A DNA stretch of 64,000 nt. Origin: Hymenolepis diminuta. Lineage: Eukaryota > Platyhelminthes > Cestoda > Cyclophyllidea > Hymenolepididae. Below the pieces are notes generated by a model. That model was given only the letters and a program-made list of their open reading frames with translations, made no database searches and was not told where the DNA came from. Where the stretch lies: contig CAADRB010000040.1 of NCBI GenBank assembly GCA_900708905.1, positions 737,265 through 801,264 on the forward strand. The letters run 5' to 3'. Both the position numbers and the translations under genes were made by a program. This document shows, piece by piece, positions 16,201 through 31,462 of this stretch. Position 1 is the stretch's first letter. Each line of letters begins with the position of its first letter.

Positions 16201-19200
16201 TTTCTGCCATAATTTCACAAGTTGTTTTTCTGATTTTTATTTGTTTTATTGTTGCTCCACTTTCAACAAAAGGTGTTAAAAATTTATGATCTAGCAGAGG
16301 GTATATGACTTTTAACATAATATTTACTCATGCGTAGAGAAAGGTAAATGAGACTATTTCGGTTTTGAAACCAAAATCTCTGCATAGCATACGGTCTCTT
16401 TGTTTAAAAAATCTCATTCCTTGAAACCGTTAAGAGTACTCAGTTAGAGCTCAGCGTTCATGAAAAGCGAAGTAAATGTTATTTTTCAAAAGAGTGGTTT
16501 TCATTCGTTTCATTTTATAAATCTTGCATTCCATAACACAATTCGTCCAATTGGAGAAACACATACTCTAATGAAACAAGTTTAAAATAAGTTTCTCTCT
16601 GTAGGAGTTGTAGGGCCAAGATTTTTTCTTCCAATTATTAATATAGTGGGATGATACAAGCTTACGTGATCCTAACTTAGCATTATTATCATCCTTGAGA
16701 ATAATTCAAAATTTTTACCCTGGAAAGCATATGAATATGGCAAACACGAAGACTCCCCAATAAGACGTAGGTAAAGAGGCATATTTAAAAGTTTAGAGCG
16801 CATTCTGGGCATCAGCAGAGCCATATTTCTTCGGAGTTTCAGATTCATCCATCTGTCCACATTTTTACTATGGTTATAGTGCACTGGGTCATACTTCATT
16901 TTACAGTCAAGAAAATTTAAATGAGACTATCGAAGGCGTTTTAGTTGTGACTGATGATTTATAATAGTTATCTCACTTTATTCGATATTTTCTAAAGAAT
17001 TTAATAAAATTAAATGCAATCTCGAGTAATTTTTTGTCTGAAATCCAAAACTTCACAATGAACTTAACTTGTGGCGAATTTATCATTCGATCAAATGCTG
17101 TCATGATGACTGAAATCTTTCTAACTGACATTCTCTGATGGCAATCTTGAAAATCAATGAGAAGACTTAAATGCCTAATTTTTTTCGGAAAACCCCTCGA
17201 TTTTCTAATACACAATTTAACTAGGCTTATTTCATTTAAATGAAGATTATATCATTCATTGGAACGATTCAAAAAAAGGAAAGTAACTAGAATTATTTGT
17301 AAATAAAGACCTAGACGTTTAGGCTCCTCATCCCCAGTTACCTTCATTTATCACTATTAATCACTCCATCTCGTCGTCTGGCATAATCTGTGGTTCTAAT
17401 TTAGATGCTCGACACCCATCTTATCTAATTATTGCACTAGTCATAAATATGACCAGGCAAAAACCCAAAGTTTTCAGGGATAAGTCAACCCCGTAAATCA
17501 AGTATATCGTATTGTGGGTTTATTGCATAACCGGCGTAAGGAAACGAGTACAAATAAACTGTCAATAAAGAAATAAGAATTAGAGAAAATGAAGGAATTG
17601 TTTTGGACGAAAACCCCTATCAATCTCCTTATTTTGGAATGATTAATAAAACTAAGACCTCTTTAGAGATATTGAGGACAATAGTGCCTACAAAATCGGA
17701 AGACTCATTACTCATTCTTGGATTGATGAGCGCTGATTTTCTTTATAGCTTGGATATAGACCCAGCACCAGTCTTTGCATAGGCCATATGTTGGGTAACT
17801 ACCCACTTTTCCGTACTTTAAATACTCGAGTATAGACAAATCATTCCGATTTGTTCGAATTTACGCAAACTTTATTAATATGTGAAAAATCTGCTTTTCT
17901 AATTTGTTGTATTTTTATTCGTGTGCTTTAAAAGTGTCTTACAAAATATGCAGGTCTTAAAAAACAACTGCGTTTCTCCTTTAATTTTTAGACTAAAATA
18001 TAGCCTATTCTTTAGTCAAATTTTGGAGTTTTTAGGTTTGAAATTTATGTCAGCCTCATCATTTTGTGAATATAATACCTACTAGTATTGTAATTCACGC
18101 ATTTGATCAAAACTAAGCATTTGACAGTGAAATTTACTTCAATAGGTAGACAACCCAATAATTCCGGAGCCCATATGAAGAAGAGTGCTCTTGATTATTT
18201 GACTCCTTCTTCATTTAGTCTCTATTTATTTTATATCTGGGCTACCTTTCCTATTTCTGCGTATTTCTCATCAATAAATTTTGTTTTATTATTATTATTA
18301 CCCAAAACTAAACAGAAAAATCCAGCAAATTTTAATTGTGAGAAGCATGTGAAATTGCTTAAAAAATTCTAGTGCATGAAGAGGAGAGGGATCAGTAGCA
18401 TTCCTAGATCAACGTTGAGATATCAACAAGTCTCAATTCATTGGATTTTTGATTTTGGACAAAATGAACAACTCACGTTTCGTAATCTCTAAGCCGTGCT
18501 CGCTCAAAGTAACCCCATTTTACTAAGATTGTATTTAACTAACATTCTGTATATTTTTCATGGAGAATAATAGCGAATATCAAACGTACTACATAATATG
18601 CACCAGATGAAACTAATTTTTCGCCTTAGATACTACAGTTTAATGCGGTGATATAGCAGATATTGTAACGTAATAAAATTTTCATTTGATTACGATCTAG
18701 TTCAAATTCTATTTCTTTATTGAAAGCAAGTCAGAATCTGTAAACATTTTAATATACATACATTGAAATAATGTCCCCTTGTACCTAAGCAAATAAATGC
18801 ACATCGAGTTTTTATCCGTTTTCCAATTTTGTGCAATTTCGCCGCTTTGCATTTTTGTGATAAAACATAAAGAAATTTCGAAGTAATTACGATTTGGATA
18901 CAACTAGGTCGGAGTGAAAGCAGTGACATGGTCGATATTTAAGAATTGGAATCTTTGCACATTTCAATGACATTTTCTTAATGCGGGAAATCCGTTTCAC
19001 TGACATATCGCAACTTCTTGCGCACTTTATCCCTGAGAAACTAATTAAAGAATATCGATTTATAGTCAGATTTGATGGAAAGTTGGCCTGTGGTATTTGC
19101 AGAAAATAATATCTATCATAGAGGAAAAAAATTGTAAAGTATCAGAAGTAAATTTAAAATTTCATATTCCTGCCGTTTTCATTAAAAGCTAGGCATTGTT

Positions 19201-22200
19201 TCCCCCGTAAAACCAATATTTGTTAGGCCAAAGTGTAATGCTGTCTTAAGATTAATAGTACGAACTTTGAAGGTGATGTCTAGGTCCTGTTATTCCTATT
19301 TTGTTCTCGGCATCTAGACAGTTGGTCAAGACAGTACGAATAAACAAAACTGCAATCTATTCAGCGGTGGCCTTCAGCATTCAATCAAAAACGTTCTTAG
19401 AAGAAAACACTTCTGCCTTCCCTCTAAGTACATGCTTAGAGGTTGAGCAAATTCCTAAAATAATATTGTTTCAATGGTCATCAAGCCATATCATTGCATC
19501 TGACCCTCATTTTGAGACACTGACAATTATGTATGAGTGTTAGCACTAAATTAATAAACATTAAATATTTCATATTCTCTTATTCAATAAACTGGAGTAA
19601 TTTCATAGCTATCTTCAGGTTGTTCTGTTTATAAAAATGAAGTGACTCATTTCAGCCATTTGAAACCAGTCCATAAAATAACCATCAGGTTTGCTCCGTT
19701 TAATTACAAAACAGAGGCAAGTTCAAAGACAAAACCATAGTAAGTAAGATTAACTGCTTATAACCATTTTCTCATCTACCTGAAAATGTCTGTAAGAAGA
19801 TACAAATGAATCTGCGGTATGACCAACCTCTCAATAAAAGCAACTTGTCAGCGAGCTCTGAATGTTACGGACATGAACTCACTCAGAAGCCCGGGGATCA
19901 ACTCATAAAAATTGAGCATTGGAATACTCAGCTGTTACAAGTAAACTATATCCCTTATGAAAAATAGACGATTCAATACTTCTATGATTTAAATAGGGTG
20001 GGAATCTTGATAATTATGACTTCACTAGATGCTTTGTTCCCATCCCCAGTTTCATCCCTTGTGTGAATTTTTTGATATGTCACGTTTTAGAACACCCTCC
20101 AATTAGTTTTTCCTTACCATAATGCTCCGCCGATCTAATGAGACAATTGATACTAGTTAGGATTTTCATATTCGTATCCAATACATCAGTACAGTACATT
20201 TTATTCAAAAGTAATCAACATTTCGGGCATAACAGCAGCAGATTTCTACAATGCTTCAGGGTTAGGCTGGGCAAGAATTTATTGAAATGAAAATACTAGT
20301 CTAAATTTCAACAAATCAGCTGTTAAAAATTACGAAGGTTGTACGTAAAATTTTAAATTTAATATAATATTTTTGCACTGATTTGTTTCAGACCCGCTTC
20401 AATTTCTCTTCATATCATTTTGACAAAATATTAATTCGGCAAATTTAACTTGCAAATGTCTATTTTTGGCTACAGTCGAAATCTGAAGCTTCATCTTCAA
20501 CCAATAATATTACATTTTATTCCCACAGATACGGGATTACATTGATTATCCACAGACACCTACGCCAACTGTTAAGTATTCATTCTTTTCGGACAGGACA
20601 AAGCGACTATGTGAATATGGACTCCGTAAATCTATTAAAAATTAGAGCTAATTATAAATCTCTCTTCATCCCGATTAAGGATAGAATGATGAATATTATT
20701 CTAATTAATACAATTCCACCTATAATCTCAACATATCACAATGTAGTGGCGGAGATTATGGTTGACAACAATAGTGAGTTGAAGAGGTGAGCTAATAGAA
20801 AAACTGTCGAATTTCTAAGGTTTGGACTTATCATTTAGGGTGAGAACATGACTATTTAAGATCAAATTAGACCGAATACTCTATTGTGGCATTTCCTTGT
20901 TAGTACTAAGTGTGTCCGATAAAAACATACTCAAAGCTTTCTCCAATACTACAATAATCATACGAATATGGACTCGCAAGTTCAGGTGGACCTTACTCTA
21001 TGGATTCCCTTAAAAAATCTAGCAGCCAAGCTCCCAAGCGTATTCGCTTTAGGATTGCTAATGAAAAGTTGTACTTATTCTCTAAAAATAATTTTTTCCA
21101 GCCATAAGAATTAGAAGGAAAGCATATACAAAGTTCTTGTTTTAGTAATTCAGTTATGACACCAAGAAGATTGAATCACCCGATAAAGTCAATTTATTTA
21201 TCTCAAAGAATAAAATCGCACTTCAATGGAATTCATACCAAACACTCCAAAACGCTGCTGTAAATTTTATTAGAATGTTTGAAGAAAAGAAAAAATCACT
21301 ATTCCACAGAAGCAACAATTAAAGCGACTTCAAGTGCTTGATTTTTTATATATATATGAAAGGTATTTATAGTGATGATAAACTAGCTGAGTTCCTAGAA
21401 GCAACAAAAAAGAACTAAGTTGTTAATAATACAGACCCTAAATCCTGCAGACCAAATCCCTCTCCTATATTAAATTTAAAAACTGTCCAGCTGCATATTT
21501 GATGTCCATATTATTTTCGTGCATTCTAAATAGTCACTCTAATCAACAAATATCAATTTAATGAAAATACGAATTGAAATGCACCTGCAAAATTCTTCAT
21601 GCAAAATCTAGGGACCAAATTCTACAATTTGGACTTTGGAATGTTAGATTCTGCTGCTCTGCATTGAAAGACATGAAAATCATGCAACAGCAGTCTGATC
21701 GTACAGCTCTAGTTGAAACTCAAACAGGTGAGATCTAGGGCCTTTCAGACTTTAATTCCAGACATGATACAAATTTCATAACGTACTTGTATTTCATCGA
21801 TCATTAAAATTTCGCAACACAAGGTTGATCATTTCGTTCTGCACCTAAATAAATTAGAGCATATACATACATATTAGGGAAGGCAAAAGTTGGTGGTCTT
21901 GTATCTGGCTACCAAACATGCTTGCATCCATTTTAATCCATCTGAATGAATACTATTTGGATAGAGGGATTTAATGCTTATTATATAGGATAAACTGAGG
22001 GAGGGAGAAACTTAAATTTAATGAATTCAGTCCTAAACACAGAATTTCTATTCATTTCATACAAATTGAAGGTTTTGAGAGCATTCTGTTCGGTTACAGC
22101 TTAATTCCGAAGTCAACTAGGTGTAAAGTAAACTGAAGGTCAATTTTACAGTGCGATGAATTGCATATATCTTCGATATCCCATTCCAAACTAAAGCTTT

Positions 22201-22411
22201 TCGAATTCGTTTTAAGTACAAGATAGGAATAGAAAAAAAGTTTTGAATAATGGTGCCGCTGCCATCTTAAGAGTAACATAGCTTTTATTTGCTGTAGTAT
22301 TCAGTTTTTTAATTTTGTCGACTACTTATAATTCAATTGTTAATCAACGGTGAAATCCCAATTTTCAAACATATTAATGCATCTTTCAAGTGGTATTTTT
22401 AATGCAAATAT
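13271..22411. other. AT-rich intergenic DNA, no gene recognised
   Basis: Only short open frames (up to 89 codons at 18103-18372), none recognisable. Short ATT simple repeats lie near 13801-13832 and 18284-18300, and an AT dinucleotide run near 21349-21358. Nothing else was identified. Confidence 0.65.
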
Positions 22412-22604
22412 NNNNNNNNNNNNNNNNNNNNNNNNNNNNNNNNNNNNNNNNNNNNNNNNNNNNNNNNNNNNNNNNNNNNNNNNNNNNNNNNNNNNNNNNN
22501 NNNNNNNNNNNNNNNNNNNNNNNNNNNNNNNNNNNNNNNNNNNNNNNNNNNNNNNNNNNNNNNNNNNNNNNNNNNNNNNNNNNNNNNNNNNNNNNNNNNN
22601 NNNN
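22412..22604. other. Assembly gap (193 N)
   Basis: Run of undetermined bases; its length may be an estimate. Any apparent reading frame crossing it is an artefact. Confidence 0.99.
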
Positions 22605-23262
22605 AAACTTCAGGTTTTAAAGTCCGCATGTGTGAAAATTAAACATCATCGGAGTTTCGATTCCAACACCATTTTGAACGACTGTCCTAATTGCCCTTTC
22701 GTCTCAACTATTTATAACTCTCAAACAAATCCTCATACAATGATAAAATGTTTTAAGCATCAATTGGTCTAAAGTTTGTACTGTTAAATCTTATATCAAT
22801 TTTGATTGCTTCATGAATCCAATTTAATCCCTCACTTTCAGTTTTAAATTGTTAAGGTCTGCATGAAATAATGTAAGGCAGTTGCATACCTCCAACCCAA
22901 CTGTTCAATTAGACTTGTCTGCATTCGGATTTGCCTCATCATGAAAAAATTTGTCTGCAATAATGTTTTAATACCTCCAACTGCGGCCAAGACCATGTCG
23001 TTATTTTCTCGGTGAGACAGAATAAAAAGCATGATAAGGTATAATGAATGTGGTCGGTAAGATTTATTTTTCCCAAATCTAAGTCTTGTGCGGAAAATAA
23101 ATAACAGGAAAAATCATAGCCAATAAAGTTCCTCCAGTCCCCGCCCTAAATTTGTAATTTCGAAAAACTACATTGCGTGTCGGAAAAAAGATTGAGAAAG
23201 TTAGATTTTCTCCCTCGGAGCTAATAGTAACAATTATGCTTAATGTAATGTTTTGTGGGCTT

Positions 23263-23385
23263 GATGGTACAGTGGCTAACGGGCCAGTCGACAACGTCAG
23301 AGGTCACAGGTTTTATGCTCATGGGCGCACAACCACTGAGCGGATTGACCGCCCACATTGGTTAAATCTGGATAATTATGGGGGT
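23263..23385 (+). repeat. tRNA-like SINE copy
   Basis: Head TACAGTGGCTAACGGGCC (A-box-like), then GTCAGAGGTCACAGG and a diverged B box, a short linker with GCGGATTGACC, and TTAAATCTGGATAAT. The same order of blocks recurs in the other copies. Confidence 0.6.
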
Positions 23386-26300
23386 GGCAGAATTGGAGTT
23401 TCTCATGAGGCCACTCCTCTACCCAAGGGAAGTGGGGAAACTTGCTTCCTAAATTGGCCTCGGGGGTTATCATTATAGAGTGTTTTCTTTACATTATTAT
23501 CTTTAGATTGAGCCCTATTTATTTTGGCTTTGTTAATTTAAATTTGTGTAAACTATCACGATTCTGCTATTCTGGATAAAATTTGAATATTTAATCGGTA
23601 TGCACCAAATAACACCGCTTTACCTTTAATATGAACTTGATCGAATAGTAAGCAGGTTAAGTAGTTCAACTCCAGTATAAAGCACCAAATAAGGCTTAAC
23701 ATCCTATCTCATAATTAATGATCTTCCTAACGCTAACAGGTAACAGCCTTTAAGTGATAAGACCAAGGGTTAAGTAGGACTACGAATTTATTGAACGGAA
23801 AGAGACTGAATTAGGGGGGAAAAAAGGAAGCAGAGAAGCGTCAGAAAGGAGGGAGTAAAATCCGGACTGTGGATAATAGGCTAAATGGGGTACGATCGGC
23901 GGTTGACCAATTTTGCGTTCTTTGTTCCATTGACAGTTAGGGTAAATGTATGAATCAGCGGGCATGCAATACAGAGAGAGAATGAGCAGGCCCATGAGTC
24001 AGTAGGTGCAGATACTTCATACGCTTACCTAGCAACCTAATGACTTTTAACTGGATTTTATAAAAGGGAGATAAAAAAAAATAAATATGTGTGTGTGAAT
24101 GAATAAAAGAATAGTAATAAATATCACTTAAACGCTAGTGAAGAAAAATTCTGTCAGAAGAAACATCAATAGTGGTCAGTGAGTTTCGTACTCAAAATAA
24201 GGTACCAGAACCAGAAGGCTGTACAGCCTTTTGCCCCATTCGCATCACTGAAAAGATCTTTTGATGAACGGATTTATAATAAGCGGATGCGAACCCTGAC
24301 AACTGATATCTTCAACAATTTTCATCCATTTGATTTGAAAGCTAAGTCCCAAATGAACACTCCCCAGGATTTCTTCCTTGAGAACAAAGAGACCCTAACC
24401 GAAAAAAAGCTAAGCTTAAACCATAGTTTCAAGACTAGAATTCTGATTCAAGAAGTTATTTACCATGACCAAGTCAAAAGTTTTTATTAAGATCAAACCA
24501 AATGCATTGCTCTTAACAACTTAAGACCTGAAATTATCGTAACAAATATATTTAGACCAGTTATGAGTGAACGACACTTTAGTCTCTGAAAATATATTTT
24601 TCTTAGATGTAATTATTTTGTATGAGATGCTCTTTTGTTTAAAACTTTTCTTATTGTTTGTTATTAACCCTTGAGGAAGGAAATACTTATAAATACTTAG
24701 ACATTCATTCCCATTCACCCCAAAAAAAATTTTTGACAAAATATGAAAATCTTCTTCTTTGAAATTTGTTAGTATTAAAACAGATTATTTACAATTTTAT
24801 GTGGTTTTTATACGCTTTAAATGATGGTTTATTTATTTAAGGTATGCAAAATGACGAATTTAATTAGACCTAAGCTGGAGATTGCATGGAAGTTGATTTT
24901 CCATTCAGTATTTATCCCCTCTTAATCAAATTTTCTTCTTCATTCACTCTGGTGCATAGTGAATAGTACAGTAATCCAGGGGACCAATTGAAAATATGAA
25001 TCTTTTCTTTTCAATCGAGCTTTAATCCCCAAATGCCTCGAAACATAAAGGCAGCATGGTTGAATATATGGTATTCAATATTTGAATTTTAGAAACATCT
25101 TTTAGTTAACATATTTTTGGCACATTTCACCCGCTAGTTTTCCCAATAAAAGTTGCATTGGAAACTATTTGTCTCCCTATCCAACTCATGCCTTTGATTT
25201 GATTTTAAACTGATAATTTATTTAAATAAACGGATCTCTATCCGTTTGATGACATTTAAAGAGTTAAATTTTATTATAATTTAATAACCGAAATCAATCG
25301 ATCAATTAATAAAAATTCATTTATAATAAGAATGCGTGCATCTTCTAGATAGATTTAAAAATAAACATGACAATGTTGCTCTCATTGTTCAAAACAAATT
25401 TATGAAACGTTCAATTTAACCTCTAATCTTAACACCTAGTCAAACATAAGTAAATACAGTACATATCCAGGACCATTAAAACACTTCGTAAAAAACACCG
25501 ATACTTGTGTAATTATCAGCTACCGCCTATATCTTTAAATTTTGTGTCAATTATTCAATGAATATTTAATAAGTCACTTTTCGTAATGATAAATCACAAT
25601 AAATCTCTTAACTGGGGATTTCCTTTACTTAAATATTAGATGAGAAAGCGGAATGAGAAATGTTCTTTCCAATTGCAGATATGGGGTGGCGCATTTCAAT
25701 TGGGCATTTCTTCAGCCAGCATCATTGAAATGTTTAAAATGCCGTGCCGTCTGTACACATGCAGCAGTAGTAGATGTAAAAAGAAAGGGAGAGGCATCAT
25801 ATTTAATGAGTCAACTAGCCGCTGGTTGTGTATATGATAGCTTTAATGGAATTCACTTCCTAGGTGAATCATTTCGAAACTGGTCTTTAATCCCCTTGTA
25901 TTGATGGCTGATTAAAAATGGAATATAGGTCCATTAGCATTCGTCAGATAAAGAATAGGGAACATGTTCAGCTTCTCAATTTCAGTTCATTTTCGCTTAA
26001 TCTGTGATGAAGTCTAGATGCACTTTGAAAAATCATAAAGACAGTTTAAAACTTATTTATGGGCCTACAATATTCGCATATGTTAAGCGGAAACGTTTCT
26101 TAAAGGCGTAATAGCACAAAGCCAAAATGTGTATATCTTCTTACCTAAAGCTGAGTCAACGAAGTGTTCAAAACCACTGATCAAGAGATTGTCTCACGTC
26201 AATAGTCGCAATGAAAATATCATCATTGTGGTCTTTACGTTCTCAACTTTCTAATGCCAATAATTTTAATTGCAAAGTTTTCTTCATATAACTTCCGACT

Positions 26301-29300
26301 TCGTAATTAAGAAGCGAGATGGTTGACTTTTCATATCCAGCCACCTTCATCATCAATGTTTGCGCCTTCCTTCTGACACTCACGGATCTGGACAGGTCGA
26401 CAAGAAATAATTAGAGTCGGTTTTTACTAAGAAATTTATTTCTGACGGATAGTCAAGAACTGACAACTTGAAATTCTGTTGCACTATAAAAGAGCTTTTT
26501 GGGATTGAAATAAAATTTTGATGGACATGAACACGTTATTTCGTTGCCTCTATTAATAAGAATCAATCATATTTATAAATGGTCAATACGAAAGTGTCAA
26601 GTGACAACCGACAGGGTAGCATAGAAGTATATTTGAGAAAATAAGTACCAAAGCTTTGCCATTTTAGGCATCAGTTGGATAATTTTCAACAGCGATTTTA
26701 AAAGTAAAAATTTTTTTAAACAGAAGATTTAAATTTGTGTATCGCCGTTCACCATCTGCTTTCTAAGTTTGACAGATATTATAGGTTAGACAACGGTAAG
26801 AACTGAAGCTTTGAATTTTCTCTACAGAAAGTTTCAATTTCTCGGTAGGATCCCTAAGGATTAGAACGCTTTAAGATTTATCAGAAATAAAGACATTTAT
26901 CGTTACTACTTTGGTGCATTTGCTTATTCCCTAATTTACAAATGACGGTCAATGGATAATTATCAGATACTCCTAGATTATTTTTTTCGGAAATGTCTTC
27001 AACTCTGTCAAAACATTACTGCATTTTCCCCTTACCAAGGTAATTAGGATTCATTTAGCGTAGTTGATTGACCAAACCCCCACCTAGAATGAGTCATCCT
27101 ATCGATTTTTATGGGACTCCGTAAATTGTACCGGGGTGCGTGTCTTGATCATACCCTTAACTAAGGCGATGACTCGTTTTTATTGATTATCGTATTTTTT
27201 GCGATGGTAAGTGGAGCTAAGAGGGAGAACTCGGACCAGTGTAAGAGAGGAATGAGAAATGGGGACACTTTATCGAATTTTCAATGTTTCGTGTGTTAAA
27301 AAATGAATGAAATGTGTTAATATCAGCCAAAGTTACTGGCTAATGACGAAAACAAAACTAACATTATTTCTATAAAGCCTTGGTCTTTGAACCGAAAATT
27401 CGGACAGTCCCAATCTGTTTTAGAATACCTTTAAGTTGTCCACTCTTCATTGGTAAAAGTGTGGATGAGGTGTATTAGAAAAAAGAGTACACGATGAAGA
27501 ACGCCTTTTCACTTTTTCGCCTTCAACGGGAATAGAGTAAATGCCAACTTCTTAGGCATTCACCTCCTTCCTATTTCATATTTCAGTTTAATTTTATCGG
27601 TCAGAAAGGTAAAATAGAAAATGACCAGCCTAATCGATAAAACCAGCATCGTGCGTTGAAGCTTTCACCATTTCCTAATGCTTGTTTACTAGGTAAAGGC
27701 AAGGAGTAAACGGATAAAATGATAAAACATAGTATGCGTTCGATAAACGCAACGGAATAACCAGCATATTTAATAAAATCGCAATAATCGCAAAACTGCA
27801 GCTGAACTTAGATGGGTGAAAAATATTTCTCCAGCTGGCTAAGTTCATTTGCATTTTTTGAGAATAAGCAGTCCGTTTCGGTGGAAATAGAGAAATAGAA
27901 GAAAATAAATAAATATGAAAATTTCTGCCATAATAAGGAGAATATGGATTTGGAAATCAAACCCACAATGTGGACTTGAAAGTGAAAAAACAAGGCATTT
28001 TTAATTGCTACAAAAAATTAAGCATTTTATTTCGCTGCAGTCTGGTTTGGAGTCTATTAAGTAACAACCCTGCAGTTAAACCATTACATTTTGAGAATGA
28101 AGCCTAGTCACAACTTTCGTACTGCCACAGACTAAAGTTCATTACTTCCGAAATATTTTTTTAAATTTATAAACGCGCTTTTATTGTTGAAGGTCAATCC
28201 ACCACTGAATAGATATTAGTTAAGTCAAGATTTCAAAAGCCCCATGCATCCGTTAAATGATATAGCTGACAAATATCCCGAGTCAGAGCATTGGAATTCT
28301 CAGTCCATTTATAAGAAGAGGTTTTCATAGCATTTTATAAGCGGAGAAAAGATACCATGGAGATAGTTTGATTGATAAATTTGTATTATGCCGTCAGCAG
28401 CAACTGATTACTACTAAAATCTCTGAGGTGTATCTGAGATTTTCAATCTTATGCTTCAATTCATTTAGTCAATTTAATGAAAAGGTCGCACCTAAGGTAC
28501 AATTTGGGCATGCGGTACATAGCCTTCAATGCAATATTTATCAAGGGAGAAATGAAAGGCAATTTGGTGGATTTCAGTCTTGAAACCAAGAATTCCACAT
28601 AGGCTGGATCATTGTTACGATCATTTTGTTAATAAAACTTCATTCTGTAGGGTTTTGAAGGCGTTCTTCCTGCAGCAAGCAAGGAATAGGAATTGCTGTA
28701 AATGTTGGTATCAAAGAGCAAAGATTAGTATTCATTTGTGTTTTCTTAACCTCCAGTTCAAGCTGGCCTGGTTAAAGAAGAAAAATTTCAACAGATTTGA
28801 GCAAGTTTAAAAGATTCGAATTTCTTTTCTACTTATTCATGAATAGACTTTGATGTTTGTAGAAGCACACAAATTTAGACGAGCAGTAGTGATACTTTTC
28901 GATTCTACTTCACCTGAATTTGAATATTTTCTGGAATTTGACTATTTTGTCACATAAAACAATATTTTTTTCTCTTTCCTTTTTAGGAATAAAAGTGGAA
29001 AATGGGGATGGAAATGAATATTTCCAATTTAAAAAATACAAGTTATCAATATCTAATAGCATTTAATGGAATTTGTTTCCGGATATTTTACTCACATCAC
29101 AGATGAAAACTTCCCAAAATCCGGTAGTTGTAGTCGTTTTATTTGATTTGTGATCTAAAGTTATAAAGGATATAAGTCACTACAATTCGCCCTGCTGATT
29201 AAATCTTCTAAATCTTAATGAAGTAATATTATTTTGGAGTTTATTGACCTTTCGGATCAGTGCCTCGACATTTCAATTAGGCGGATATGATTGAAATAAA

Positions 29301-31143
29301 TGTACATATTTATTATCTGACGAAATCTTGATACAATGAACATAAAGAGACAAGTACACAGACTTCAAACTCGAAATGTGATGACATTTAATTTGGAAGT
29401 ACTTTTATTAATTGCCAAACTGATTCAGTTAGCTTCATACCGTGACAACTTGACAGCCTAAAAATAATAGATAAAATAGAAAAAGAACAGAGCTTCCTAT
29501 CTAATATAAATGGTTTGCTGAAATTAAATCTGTCCAAAATCAAGATTGGAAGGAGAAAGCAAGGGAGTGACTCGTGTAACCTGTATCTATTATTATGTAT
29601 TTGCTTAATAATTGGGCACAACATACCATAGCCTAGTTAACCTACGGATATGCAATACTACTTATCAGGATCTGACTCATCGTTATTTGAAATAATCTAT
29701 TAACGGCATAGAAGCATTTTGTGTTCAGAATCTGTGCTTAAGATGATGAAATCATCTAATCATTCCAATATCCACATTCTGTAAATAGAGAACGAGTTGA
29801 ATGAATTCTCATTACCAACCATCTTCATTATCCAGTAACAATCTCGCCTCTCTTCACATAAAGCTGTGAATGCGTGGTCTAAGTAGAAGTTTATTAATGC
29901 AAACAAAAAATAAAGAGACATAAATTTTATTAGATTTATGAAAGACGAATATAAAGATAAGGAACGAAGAGTACAGATGGTGAGAGACAGCGGCCACCCC
30001 GCCCGTGACCATAGTCCTCCAACTTGAGCATTAGCTAAAGTGATGACTTTATGGCCTGATCTAGCAAATGGCCACACTGAGTTCCCAGTTTGGCTTCCAC
30101 ATTAGTCCACTCTGCATGCAAGCATGTGTGCTTGCGTTTGCTTAGCTAGGTTGAGGGCCTACTTCAAAGTGCTGTGTGGCTGGTAAAGTCAAGACGGTTA
30201 CTGGACAAGCAGTAAAAGCAATGTAAAGGAATTCTTTAAACAAAAATAATTAAGCTGAGTTTCTGAGAAGACCGAAACAGATCATTCTCATTCTTGAGTC
30301 GCCTTCATTATTTGCTTTTTTGGTATTCTAACTAGTAACAGTAAATCATACTACTGGGGCTATCTTAATGTCACTTAACTTGATTTAGCTGTATGAGAAT
30401 CATCATAATATTTATTTCTTAACTCGGAAGTGTTCTAGCAGTTAAATGCAAACTCGTAAATTCAAAAAAGTGCTTTTCTATTCTGAAATTCTATCGCATT
30501 ACGAATAGGAGTGCAATTTTGCTCGTTTTGCTTATAATTAGTTCGAAGCATGCCAAATGTGCTTCTGTCAACTAATAGATTATGTAATGGAGTGAAAGTT
30601 TCATTTTTTTCCCCGGTAACTAGAAGCTAAAATATTTGTTACTGGGATGTATGACAGATGGATATTGAAGGAGAGAAAGATACCAGTAAACAGTGAGAAT
30701 ACAAAAGATCAAACGATTGCTGAGGCAAGTTTCATCAGTTGATTGAAGATGTAATGAATCCTGAATTTGATATCTGGTTGGTATTTGGATTTGAAACTGC
30801 AGGTAAAACTCCACGTGGTCAGATTTGAGAGTTACCTAATAATCGCTCCAGGTAATTTACTAGCAACAGATCTCTCTAACTTCCATTTCTTACTTTACCA
30901 TAGGTAAAAATAAGTACCTTATCAAAAAGCTCTAGCTAATTTGATATAAATTTTGAGTTTAGACATTATTCTAGACGAAGAAGGATCTTCATCTTGAGTA
31001 AATTTTAGCCAGTGTCGCTAAATTTGTATCTGTTAACTATCAGACTATACTGATGCACAGAGATGGTATAGCTATTCTCATTCTGCCGGTCTATCAGCCC
31101 CTAGCAGTAAGAATGCGAATCTTTACTCAGGTGTCCGGAGATC

Positions 31144-31171
31144 CAATTCTGAAGTTTGACCTTCAGAATTG
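31144..31171. repeat. Perfect hairpin
   Basis: CAATTCTGAAG (31144-31154) and CTTCAGAATTG (31161-31171) pair over 11 bp around a 6-base loop. No gene nearby; significance unknown. Confidence 0.75.
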
Positions 31172-31370
31172 TGCAACATAAGTTAGGGTGGATGACTCGA
31201 TCAGTCCACAATTTAGAGGGATCAGGAGTCTTTTAATGCCGTGATTATTTAACTCATCTCTTCGCCCACAATTTGAAAATGCTATTGCATTTCGTATGCA
31301 TTACTTCCCATGATTAAAAATAGGAAATTGCTTTAAAATGAATGACAATAGTAATAATAGATTTATGTTC

Positions 31371-31462
31371 AATGGTCAACTGGTACGCCTGACAAATAAG
31401 GATCTCGAGATCGATTTATATCAGCGCACGTTGAATGAACTGAATGGCCATTAGCACCGGTA
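31371..31462 (+). repeat. tRNA-like SINE copy
   Basis: TGGTCAACTGG at about 31373 fits the Pol III A-box consensus; it is followed by CTCGAGATCGATTTATATCA in the B-box position, GCGCACG and TGAATGGCC. Confidence 0.55.

Noticed and set aside
22350..22772. Open frames spanning the first N run
   Set aside because: They are produced by undetermined bases; the flanks have no coding character.
23173..23478. 101-codon plus-strand frame
   Set aside because: Overlaps the tRNA-like SINE copy at 23263-23385, whose higher GC explains the lack of stops.
24179..24490. 103-codon plus-strand frame starting at GTG
   Set aside because: No recognisable domain, no ATG start, no splice or promoter context; one such frame is expected by chance in this much sequence.
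29760..30077. 105-codon minus-strand frame
   Set aside because: Hydrophobic content comes from AT-rich codons; no signal or domain pattern that I can defend.
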